From contig WAMH01000207.1 in NCBI GenBank assembly GCA_015522395.1, positions 1 to 8,656 on the forward strand: DNA of 8,656 bases, in the 5' to 3' direction. The position numbers and the translations under genes are program-made. This document shows positions 1-6,722 of this stretch, piece after piece. Below the pieces are notes generated by a model that did not search any database, had not been told where the DNA came from, and worked only from the letters and a program-made list of their open reading frames with translations. This stretch comes from Thermococcus sp. GTDB taxonomy: Archaea > Methanobacteriota_B > Thermococci > Thermococcales > Thermococcaceae. The stretch's first letter is position 1, and every line of letters starts with the position of its first letter.

Positions 1-3000
1 GGCGACAACTTCGACTTCGCCTACCTCAAGAAGCGCTCCGAGAAGCTCGGCGTTAAGTTCATCCTCGGAAGGGACGGGAGCGAGCCGAAAATCCAGCGCA
101 TGGGCGACCGCTTCGCCGTTGAAGTTAAGGGAAGGATTCACTTCGACCTCTACCCCGTTATAAGACACACCGTTAACCTGCCCACCTACACGCTGGAGGC
201 CGTCTACGAGGCCATCTTTGGACAGCCGAAGGAGAAGGTCTATGCCGAGGAGATAGCGCAGGCCTGGGAGACGGGGGAGGGCTTAGAAAGGGTGGCGCGC
301 TACTCGATGGAGGACGCGAAGGTTACCTACGAGCTGGGAAGGGAGTTCTTCCCGATGGAGGCCCAGCTCTCGCGTCTCGTCGGCCAGAGCTTCTGGGACG
401 TCTCGCGCTCCAGCACCGGCAACCTCGTCGAGTGGTACCTCCTCCGGAAGGCCTACGAGAGGAACGAACTTGCCCCGAACAAGCCCTCCGGCAGGGAGCT
501 TGAGAGGCGCCGCGGGGGCTACGCCGGTGGCTACGTCAAGGAGCCTGAGAAAGGGTTATGGGAGAACATAGCCTACCTGGATTTTAGGTGTCATCCTGCA
601 GACACTAAAGTCATTGTCAAAGGGAAGGGCGTTGTAAACATCAGCGAAGTTAGGGAGGGGGACTACGTTCTCGGCATAGACGGCTGGCAGAGGGTTCAAA
701 GGATCTGGGAGTACGATTACGAGGGTGAACTCGTAAATATAAACGGCCTTAGGTGCACCCCGAATCACAAGCTTCCGGTTGTTAGAAGAACTGAGAGGCA
801 GACTGCGATAAGGGACAGCCTTGCAAAGTCTTTTCTCACGAAAAAAGTTAAAGGTAAGCTAATAACCACGCCTCTCTTTGAAAAAATCGGGAAGATTGAA
901 CGGGAGAACGTGCCGGAAGAGGAGATACTCAAAGGAGAACTCGCCGGAATAATCCTGGCTGAGGGTACGCTCTTGAGAAAGGATGTCGAGTACTTTGACT
1001 CTTCCAGAGGGAAGAAGAGGATATCACACCAGTACAGGATTGAAATAACAGTTGGGGCGCAGGAGAAAGACTTCCAGAGGAGGATCGTTTACATTTTCGA
1101 ACGCCTCTTTGCCGTAACCCCAAGTGTTTACCGGAAAAAGAAGGCGAACGCAATAACATTCAAAGTTGCCAAAAAAGAGGTTTATCTTAGGGTTAGGGAA
1201 ATTATGGATAGCATCGAGAACCTCCACGCTCCTTCCGTGCTAAGGGGCTTCTTTGAGGGGGATGGAAGCGTCAACAAGGTCCGGAAGACAGTGGTAGCGA
1301 ATCAGGGCACCAATAACGAATGGAAAATTGAAGTAGTGTCAAAACTCCTCAACAAGCTGGGGATTCCGCATAGAAGGTACACATACGATTATACCGAAAG
1401 AGAAAAACCCGTGACAACACATATACTTGAGATAGCTGGCAGGGATGGCCTAATTCTCTTCCAGACTCTGGTTGGCTTCATAAGCGGAGAGAAAAACAGG
1501 GCTCTTAACGATGTTATTAGGGAAAGAGAAATGAACCGCCTTGAAGATAACACGTTTTATAAACTAACAGGGTTTGAAGCGACGACTGAGTATTACATGG
1601 GTAAAGTTTACGACCTAACCCTCGAAGGAACACCCTACTATTTTGCCAATGGCATTCTAACCCACAATTCACTATATCCTTCTATTATAATTTCCCACAA
1701 CGTTTCACCGGACACTCTCAACCGCGAGGGCTGCAGGGAGTATGATGTAGCTCCAGAAGTCGGCCATAAGTTCTGCAAGGACTTCCCCGGCTTCATTCCA
1801 AGCCTTCTGGGGGACTTGCTTGAGGAGAGGCAGAAGGTAAAGAAGCGCATGAAGGCAACTATAGACCCGGTTGAAAAAAAGCTCCTCGATTACAGGCAGA
1901 GGGCCATTAAGATTTTAGCAAACAGCATTCTGCCCGATGAGTGGATTCCCCTGCTTATTGATGGAAGGCTCAAACTAACTAAAATCGGCGATTTTGTAGA
2001 TGGCGTGATGAAGGGTAAAGAACCCCTGGAAAGCGATGGAACGGAGGTTCTCGAAGTTTCTGGAATAGAGACCGTTTCCTTTAATAGAAAAACCAAGATG
2101 ACTGAGGTAAAGCCCGTTAAAGCTCTCATACGGCACCATTACCGTGGAAAGGTGTACAACATAAAACTCTCATCGGGAAGGAAAATTAGGGTTACCGAAG
2201 GGCACAGTCTGTTCACCTTCAGAAAGGGAGAACTTGTAGAGATTACTGGAGGAGAAATAAAACCCGATGACTTCATAGCGGTTCCAAGAAGGATTAACCT
2301 CCCAGAAAGGCACGAGAGGATAAACCTTGTGGAGGTTCTCCTCAGCCTTCCTGAAGAAGAGACTGCAGACATAGTTCTAACGATACCTGTCAAAGGGCGA
2401 AAGAACTTTTTCAAGGGAATGCTTAGAACCCTTCGCTGGATTTTCGGAGAAGAAAAAAGACCACGGACGGCCAGGAGATACCTTGAGCACCTCCAAAATC
2501 TTGGCTACATCAGGCTCAAGAAAATCGGCTACGAGGTTCTTGATGAGGAAGCCCTGAGGAACTACAGAAGGCTTTACGAGGTTCTCGCCGAGAAGGTACG
2601 GTATAACGGGAACAAGAGAGAATACCTTGTGCACTTCAACGACCTGAGAGGCGAGATAGAGTTCATGCCCGAAGAAGAGCTTAAGGCATGGAAGATTGGA
2701 ACCCTCAACGGCTTCAGGATGGGACCTCTCATTGAAGTCAACGAAGACCTTGCAAAACTCCTTGGCTACTACGTCAGTGAAGGCCATGCAAGAAAGCAGA
2801 AAAACCAAAAGAACGGATGGAGCTATTCGGTCAAGCTTTACAACAACGACCAGAGGGTTCTCGACGATATGGAAATGCTCGCCTCGAAATTCTTCTGGAA
2901 GGTGAGACGCGGAAAGAACTACGTCGAGATACCAAGGAAAATGGCCTACGTGCTCTTTGAGAGCCTTTGCGGCACTCTGGCCGAGAACAAACGTGTGCCT

Positions 3001-4383
3001 GAGGTTTTATTCACCTCTCCCGAGAGCGTGCGCTGGGCCTTCCTTGAGGGCTACTTCATAGGGGACGGCGACCTCCACCCGAGCAAGAGGGTAAGGTTCT
3101 CCACGAAGAGCGAGGAACTGGTAAACGGCCTGGTTATTCTTCTTAACTCCCTTGGAGTTTCTGCCATTAAGATAAGGTTTGACAGTGGGGTTTATAGGGT
3201 TCTCGTCAATGAGGAGCTTCCATTCCTTGGAAACAGGAAGAGAAAGAATGCCTACTACTCCCACGTGATTCCGAGAGAAATATTGGAGGATGTCTTTGGA
3301 AAACGGTTCCAGAAGAACATGAGTCCCGAGAAGCTCAGGGAGAAAGTTGAGAAGGGCGAGCTTGACGCGGAAAAAGCTAAGAGACTTTCCTGGCTCCTTG
3401 AGGGGGATATCGTGCTTGATAGGGTTGAGGTCGTTGCTGTCGAAGACTACGAGGGCTACGTCTACGACCTGAGCGTTGAGGAGAACGAGAACTTTTTGGC
3501 TGGATTCGGAATGCTGTACGCTCACAACAGCTACTACGGCTACTACGGCTACGCAAAGGCCCGCTGGTACTGCAAGGAGTGCGCCGAGAGCGTTACCGCC
3601 TGGGGCAGGCAGTACATTGAGATGACAATGAGGGAAATAAAGGAGAAGTTCGGCTTTAAAGTGCTCTACGCGGACACCGATGGATTTTTTGCGACAATCC
3701 CTGGAGCAGACGCCGAAACTGTCAAAAAGAAGGCGAAGGAGTTCCTTGACTATATCAACCCCAAGCTGCCCGGTCTCCTTGAACTCGAGTATGAGGGCTT
3801 CTATGTCAGGGGCTTCTTCGTGACCAAGAAGAAGTACGCGGTGATAGACGAGGATGGCAAGATAACGACGCGCGGGCTTGAGATCGTCCGGCGCGACTGG
3901 AGCGAGATAGCAAAGGAGACCCAGGCGAGGGTTCTTGAGGCCATACTGAGGCACGGTGACGTTGAAGAAGCCGTGAGGATTGTCAAGGAAGTGACGGAAA
4001 AGCTGAGCAAGTATGAGGTTCCGCCAGAGAAGCTCGTCATCCACGAGCAGATAACCAGGGAGCTGAAGGACTACAAGGCGACAGGCCCGCACGTGGCGAT
4101 AGCGAAGCGCCTCGCCGCGAAGGGGGTTAAAATCCGTCCGGGGACGGTTATCAGCTACATCGTCCTGAAAGGGTCGGGCAGGATAGGGGACAGGGCCATC
4201 CCATTCGACGAGTTCGATCCAACCAAGCACAGGTACGATGCGGAATACTACATCGAGAACCAGGTTCTTCCAGCGGTGGAGAGGATCCTGAAAGCCTTCG
4301 GTTACAAGAAGGAGGACCTGCGCTACCAGAAGACGCGGCAGGTCGGACTGGGGGCGTGGCTGCAACCGAAGGGAAAGAATTGA
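1..4383 (+). CDS. pol: Family B DNA polymerase precursor with two inteins (5'-truncated by window)
   Basis: This is the replicative family B DNA polymerase with 3'-5' proofreading exonuclease, copying DNA in the nucleus-less archaeal cytoplasm with PCNA. The frame is open from base 1, so the gene starts upstream; the ATG at 100 is internal. By alignment from memory with KOD-type enzymes, codon 1 is residue 211. Visible motifs are Exo II Asp215 (13-15), Exo III YSMED with Tyr311/Asp315 (301-315), the YAGGYV linker (519-536), motif A DFR+SLYPS with Asp404 (580-582), motif B KILAN+SYYGYYG ending at Asn491 (1921-1923), motif C YADTDG with Asp540/Asp542 (3667-3684), and a C-terminal PIP-like PCNA motif QVGLGAWL (4339-4362). 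Removing 360 and 535 intein residues leaves 565 residues here, giving 775 aa in all, the usual length. Both inteins interrupt catalytic motifs, so activity depends on splicing. Promoter and Exo I lie outside the window. No frameshift or lost catalytic residue is seen. Confidence 0.97.
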   Translation, partial: GDNFDFAYLKKRSEKLGVKFILGRDGSEPKIQRMGDRFAVEVKGRIHFDLYPVIRHTVNLPTYTLEAVYEAIFGQPKEKVYAEEIAQAWETGEGLERVARYSMEDAKVTYELGREFFPMEAQLSRLVGQSFWDVSRSSTGNLVEWYLLRKAYERNELAPNKPSGRELERRRGGYAGGYVKEPEKGLWENIAYLDFRCHPADTKVIVKGKGVVNISEVREGDYVLGIDGWQRVQRIWEYDYEGELVNINGLRCTPNHKLPVVRRTERQTAIRDSLAKSFLTKKVKGKLITTPLFEKIGKIERENVPEEEILKGELAGIILAEGTLLRKDVEYFDSSRGKKRISHQYRIEITVGAQEKDFQRRIVYIFERLFAVTPSVYRKKKANAITFKVAKKEVYLRVREIMDSIENLHAPSVLRGFFEGDGSVNKVRKTVVANQGTNNEWKIEVVSKLLNKLGIPHRRYTYDYTEREKPVTTHILEIAGRDGLILFQTLVGFISGEKNRALNDVIREREMNRLEDNTFYKLTGFEATTEYYMGKVYDLTLEGTPYYFANGILTHNSLYPSIIISHNVSPDTLNREGCREYDVAPEVGHKFCKDFPGFIPSLLGDLLEERQKVKKRMKATIDPVEKKLLDYRQRAIKILANSILPDEWIPLLIDGRLKLTKIGDFVDGVMKGKEPLESDGTEVLEVSGIETVSFNRKTKMTEVKPVKALIRHHYRGKVYNIKLSSGRKIRVTEGHSLFTFRKGELVEITGGEIKPDDFIAVPRRINLPERHERINLVEVLLSLPEEETADIVLTIPVKGRKNFFKGMLRTLRWIFGEEKRPRTARRYLEHLQNLGYIRLKKIGYEVLDEEALRNYRRLYEVLAEKVRYNGNKREYLVHFNDLRGEIEFMPEEELKAWKIGTLNGFRMGPLIEVNEDLAKLLGYYVSEGHARKQKNQKNGWSYSVKLYNNDQRVLDDMEMLASKFFWKVRRGKNYVEIPRKMAYVLFESLCGTLAENKRVPEVLFTSPESVRWAFLEGYFIGDGDLHPSKRVRFSTKSEELVNGLVILLNSLGVSAIKIRFDSGVYRVLVNEELPFLGNRKRKNAYYSHVIPREILEDVFGKRFQKNMSPEKLREKVEKGELDAEKAKRLSWLLEGDIVLDRVEVVAVEDYEGYVYDLSVEENENFLAGFGMLYAHNSYYGYYGYAKARWYCKECAESVTAWGRQYIEMTMREIKEKFGFKVLYADTDGFFATIPGADAETVKKKAKEFLDYINPKLPGLLELEYEGFYVRGFFVTKKKYAVIDEDGKITTRGLEIVRRDWSEIAKETQARVLEAILRHGDVEEAVRIVKEVTEKLSKYEVPPEKLVIHEQITRELKDYKATGPHVAIAKRLAAKGVKIRPGTVISYIVLKGSGRIGDRAIPFDEFDPTKHRYDAEYYIENQVLPAVERILKAFGYKKEDLRYQKTRQVGLGAWLQPKGKN
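589..1668 (+). other. Intein 1 (pol-a site, motif A), 360 aa, LAGLIDADG homing endonuclease type
   Basis: In-frame protein intron between Arg406 and Ser407 (KOD numbering) of the polymerase, at the known pol-a insertion site. It begins with nucleophile Cys1 and ends with GILTHN, so the penultimate His and last Asn are present, and the first downstream extein residue is Ser, as splicing needs. Block B shows the TPNH Thr/His pair (residues 57-60) and block F is near residues 335-347. Two LAGLIDADG motifs, LAGIILAEG (118-126, acidic Glu125) and LRGFFEGDG (218-226, acidic Asp225), keep their catalytic acids, so the homing endonuclease is probably active. Its 360-aa length equals that of the KOD pol-1 intein (PI-PkoI), its likely orthologue. 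Sample stretches are 33-40% GC against about 60% in the nearby extein, consistent with mobile origin. Confidence 0.95.
1924..3528 (+). other. Intein 2 (pol-b site, motif B), 535 aa, LAGLIDADG homing endonuclease type
   Basis: In-frame protein intron between Asn491 and Ser492 of the polymerase, the known pol-b site shared by KOD pol-2, Psp-GBD and Tli inteins of about 537 aa. It starts with Ser1 (SILPDEW) and ends with MLYAHN, retaining the penultimate His and terminal Asn, with extein Ser next. Block B is RVTEGHSLF, with Thr91 and His94. Block F is VEDYEGYVYDLSVE, near residues 506-519. The LAGLIDADG motifs are LLGYYVSEG (279-287, Glu286) and LEGYFIGDG (374-382, Asp381), both with acidic residues intact. 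The extra length over intein 1 is mainly a region before the endonuclease core (about residues 130-270, including GRKNFFKGMLRTLRW), as in PI-PspI. The 5' part is AT-rich, while parts of the 3' half approach host composition. Confidence 0.95.
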
Positions 4384-4397
4384 AGGCCAAGCTCCTT

Positions 4398-5105
4398 TTA
4401 GCTATCTCTTTTTATCCTCCCCAGAACCTCCAAAATCCCCTCGACACTCGGCACCTCGAAGCCCCTCTCGCCCACTCTCCTAACTCCTTCCGCTTCCGGA
4501 TTTATCCAGACGGCCCACATGCCGGCCCTTAAAGCTCCTTCAAAGTCTTCAGACTTCGTGTCGCCAATGTGTATGGCCTCCCCAGGTCTCACGTTGAAAG
4601 TTTTCAGCGGCTTCTTGAACATTTCCTTCATTGGCTTGAACGCTTTAACCTCGTCCGCGAAGAAAGTCCTGTCAATGTATTCCATCAGCCCAAACCTTTC
4701 GAGCAGAAGCCTCGTGTAGGAACCGGGCCAGAACATCACGTTGCCCGTGACGGTGACCTTCAAGCCCCTCCGCTTAACATCTCTCAAAGCCTCCTTCGCC
4801 CCTGGTAGGACTATCTCGTCCCCAACCCTTAGAACTGCCCTTGCCGCAGCTCTCTTGACGAATTCGACGTTGATTCCAAGAAGCTCTGCCAGAAGCTCTT
4901 GGCTCTCTTCCAAGGCCCTCTCCGGATTTCCTACCCCCTTGGAGCGCATCCCTTTTATCCTCTCCCGTGTGAGGGTAACTCCCCTTGCTGTTTCTTTCTC
5001 CTCGATTCCTGTTACCTCCCCAAGGCCCTTTGAGAGGGAGGAGAGCATGGCCCCTATGTCGAGGAGCGTGTTCCAGACGTCAAATGAAACCAGCTTCACC
5101 CTCAT
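4398..5105 (-). CDS. HAD-superfamily hydrolase
   Basis: A 235-aa soluble cytoplasmic protein of the haloacid dehalogenase superfamily, which uses an Asp nucleophile on phosphate esters or related substrates. Motif I is FDVWNTLLD with nucleophile Asp9, motif II is TVTGN (118-122, Thr120), motif III has Lys157 in KAFKPMK, and motif IV is HIGDTKSED with Asp182 and Asp187. The region between motifs I and II fits a helical C1 cap. The position two after the nucleophile is Trp11, not the Asp of most HAD phosphatases, so the chemistry is open. The start is ATG at 5105, overlapping the upstream stop as ATGA, with GGTGG five bases before it. An in-frame GTG at 5114 has no clear ribosome site. It is the last gene of the three-gene operon and converges on the polymerase gene. 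Substrate unknown. Confidence 0.87.
   Translation of the reverse strand: MRVKLVSFDVWNTLLDIGAMLSSLSKGLGEVTGIEEKETARGVTLTRERIKGMRSKGVGNPERALEESQELLAELLGINVEFVKRAAARAVLRVGDEIVLPGAKEALRDVKRRGLKVTVTGNVMFWPGSYTRLLLERFGLMEYIDRTFFADEVKAFKPMKEMFKKPLKTFNVRPGEAIHIGDTKSEDFEGALRAGMWAVWINPEAEGVRRVGERGFEVPSVEGILEVLGRIKRDS
4406..4413 (+). terminator. Possible oligo-T terminator of the polymerase gene
   Basis: A CTCTTTTT tract begins 23 bases after the polymerase stop, with another short T run (TCCTTTTA) at 4394-4400. Archaeal RNA polymerase terminates on oligo-T in the non-template strand, so this is a plausible end. It lies inside the 3' end of the opposing HAD gene, so the convergent transcripts probably overlap. 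This is an inference; no hairpin is obvious. Confidence 0.35.
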
Positions 5106-6127
5106 CTCTCCCACCCCACGAGGTGCTGGAGGGGTTCCATAAGCTCTGCTTCCCTCAGGACGGCCTTCAGGTTTCTGAAGCGGGAGCGCATGACGAACAG
5201 CTCGTAGAAGCCCTCAAGGTTCCCCCAGTGTCCGTAGGCTGAAAGCGCTAAGTACATGACCTCCTTCGGCTTGAGCTTCCTCCCGAGGCTCTCGTTGAGT
5301 GCCCTCAATCCAGGCTTTATCTTCTCAAGGAGGCCTTCCCTACCTATGAGGTGGAGCATCAGGTCTTCGACCGTCGGCTTCTTCCACTCCACCGCTTCGT
5401 CCTCGAAGGGGAGGCCGATTATGAGCGGAACCACCTCGGTTTCACCGACGCGGTAGCCGAATTCCGTCCTCTCGTGCCGGAATCTGGAGAGCTTTCCGGT
5501 TATCGAGGCAAGGGCGCTTTCTCTGTCCTCGTCAATGTCCACCGCCGCCCCTATCATATCCACCGCGAAGTTAAAGACCTCTATCGCCCTCAGGAAGTTC
5601 CCGAGGTTTCTGATAACTCCAGAGTTCCCCTCGCTCGGGATCACAGCTAAGTAGTGGCCGTCGCTTTTCCGCTTTAGGAGGTCGAAGTTGTTGCGCTCGA
5701 AGACCCGCTCTATGAACCTCAACTCCCCCGGGGCTTTTCTGCTCTCCCTGAACTCGAAGAGCTTTTTGAAGACCGCCTTGAAGAACTTTGCATCGGTTTT
5801 CCCCTCCACGAAGAGAACGCTCGTCCTCGCTTCCTCGCCCGAGAAGCCGCCGCGGACGTCGAAGTCGAGGTACTTCCTCAGCTCATAGACTTCCCTGAGC
5901 GTGAGGGTCTTTCCGGTGTCGGAATAAACCAGGGTGTTCTCCCCGCCCTTTCGGAACCTCCGGGCGATTAAATCAATCAGCTCGAGGCTCGCGGTTACAA
6001 CCGTCTCGTTCCCTTTGAGCGAGTCGGCGAAATTCAAAAGCTCATCACGATTCTTTCGGTATTCTGGAAAGAGAACGGAGTTCTCGTCGGCGAACTCCTC
6101 CCATCTGCTTCCGGTTATAATCCTCAT
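5102..6127 (-). CDS. TOPRIM-like domain protein (DUF3226-like), function unknown
   Basis: A 341-aa protein with no signal peptide or membrane segment, so probably cytoplasmic. Residues 103-124 read as a TOPRIM strand-helix opening, VLFVEGKTD, with conserved Glu108 and Asp112. A second acidic motif, AAVDIDEDRES, holds Asp197, Asp199 and Asp201. A later PTVEDLMLHL segment (251-260) resembles the C-terminal part of archaeal DUF3226 proteins. TOPRIM domains bind Mg2+ in topoisomerases, primases and OLD-type nucleases, so a nucleic-acid role is possible but not shown. Residues 1-100 are an unrecognised N-terminal region, mainly helical. Its ATG directly follows the TGA of the membrane-protein gene, and the overlapping GGTGAGGTGA provides a strong ribosome site. 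Its own stop overlaps the HAD start. The family call rests on motif memory, not a search; a DUF4435- or OLD-type TOPRIM protein is the main alternative. Confidence 0.8.
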   Translation of the reverse strand: MRIITGSRWEEFADENSVLFPEYRKNRDELLNFADSLKGNETVVTASLELIDLIARRFRKGGENTLVYSDTGKTLTLREVYELRKYLDFDVRGGFSGEEARTSVLFVEGKTDAKFFKAVFKKLFEFRESRKAPGELRFIERVFERNNFDLLKRKSDGHYLAVIPSEGNSGVIRNLGNFLRAIEVFNFAVDMIGAAVDIDEDRESALASITGKLSRFRHERTEFGYRVGETEVVPLIIGLPFEDEAVEWKKPTVEDLMLHLIGREGLLEKIKPGLRALNESLGRKLKPKEVMYLALSAYGHWGNLEGFYELFVMRSRFRNLKAVLREAELMEPLQHLVGWER

Positions 6128-6658
6128 TCACCTCACCATATCAACGGTTATCGCCCCGACAACGGCGAAGGTGCTTATCAGAACGGTCTCGTTGAGGTAC
6201 TGAACTGGACTGAAGTGGGCTATGTAGTTGATTCCGAAAATGTATATCAGGAATGCTGAGACCGCGTAGGAGATGAAGGCAACCGTTACGAGCCGCTTGG
6301 GGATATGAAAGATTTCCTCGCGCTTCAGGTTTCCGAGGTTGGCCTTGGTAAGAAAGAGATAGGCCAAAGCCAAGGTCATCAGGAATATCGCGAGCGAACG
6401 CTCTAGGGATATGTCCTTGGCGACGTCCCAGACCTCACCCGTGAAGAGAAAGGGCAGGGCAAAGGTTATAGCACCTACCGTCTCCTGCGCTATGTCGTCC
6501 CAGCCGAGAGAGTCGGGCTTTTCCTTCTCCCTCAGATCCCGCTGAATCTCCGCGAGGTCACTCTTTATCTCCTTCAGGGTCTCGGTCATGGCCTTCATCT
6601 CTTCACCGCGCTCAGGTTCGGGGTTCATCATCCCTTCAGTATTGGATTCACTCATCAT
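6128..6658 (-). CDS. Four-helix integral membrane protein, DUF2391-like
   Basis: A 176-aa protein, first gene of the minus-strand operon. An acidic, polar N-terminus is followed by a probable coiled coil (about residues 21-47, rich in Glu/Lys with Ile/Leu spacing). Four hydrophobic segments come next, at about 58-74, 87-105, 121-142 and 156-173, linked by short charged loops. The sequence recalls the archaeal DUF2391 membrane family, but this is recognition only, and no activity is known. The start is uncertain. ATG 6658 lies about 29 bases from a TATA box and would give a nearly leaderless mRNA. ATG 6598 (residue 21) has a GGTGA four bases ahead like its neighbours, and codons before it (AGT, AAT, ACT, CGC, GGT) look less host-like. 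The shorter form would be 156 aa. It may anchor the downstream TOPRIM-like protein at the membrane, which is speculation. Confidence 0.8.
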   Translation of the reverse strand: MMSESNTEGMMNPEPERGEEMKAMTETLKEIKSDLAEIQRDLREKEKPDSLGWDDIAQETVGAITFALPFLFTGEVWDVAKDISLERSLAIFLMTLALAYLFLTKANLGNLKREEIFHIPKRLVTVAFISYAVSAFLIYIFGINYIAHFSPVQYLNETVLISTFAVVGAITVDMVR

Positions 6659-6676
6659 AGCCTTTCAATCTTCCCG

Positions 6677-6691
6677 GGAAAAGTTATAAAG
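6677..6691 (+). promoter_or_regulatory. BRE/TATA promoter of the S-layer-like gene
   Basis: GGAAAAG followed by TTATAAAG gives a purine-rich BRE and a TATA box on the plus strand, centred about 36 bases before ATG 6723. The start site is predicted near 6712, just at the GGTGA ribosome site (6712-6716), so the leader would be very short. The TTATAA core is palindromic and is the same element used for the minus-strand call. Confidence 0.55.
6683..6690 (-). promoter_or_regulatory. TATA box for the minus-strand operon
   Basis: Read on the minus strand this is TTTATAAC, centred about 29 bases before ATG 6658. Archaeal transcription starts about 25 bases downstream of the TATA centre, so it would begin near 6660. 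That gives either a nearly leaderless message or a leader of about 60 bases if translation starts at 6598. The upstream BRE position is pyrimidine-rich and weak. Confidence 0.5.
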
Positions 6692-6722
6692 GTTGAGTCA
6701 AAGCTTTCCTAGGTGAAGAGAG

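Noticed and set aside
100..102. ATG at 100 as the polymerase start
   Set aside because: The frame is open from base 1 and already encodes exonuclease motif II (DNFDFAYL) upstream, so this is an internal Met.
3529..3552. Tandem repeat of TACTACGGC after intein 2
   Set aside because: It encodes the conserved SYYGYYGY of polymerase motif B and is explained by protein sequence.
3007..4365. A 452-codon open frame on the minus strand, antisense to the polymerase
   Set aside because: It is the codon-bias shadow of a GC-rich gene. The plus strand has unambiguous polymerase and intein motifs, and the antisense protein shows no recognisable domain.
5106..5114. GTG at 5114 as the HAD start
   Set aside because: It adds three residues with no ribosome site before it, while ATG 5105 has GGTGG at a suitable distance and forms the ATGA overlap.
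4741..5142. Plus-strand ORF of 133 codons opposite the HAD gene
   Set aside because: Ser/Pro/Arg-rich low-quality translation antisense to a clear HAD motif series.
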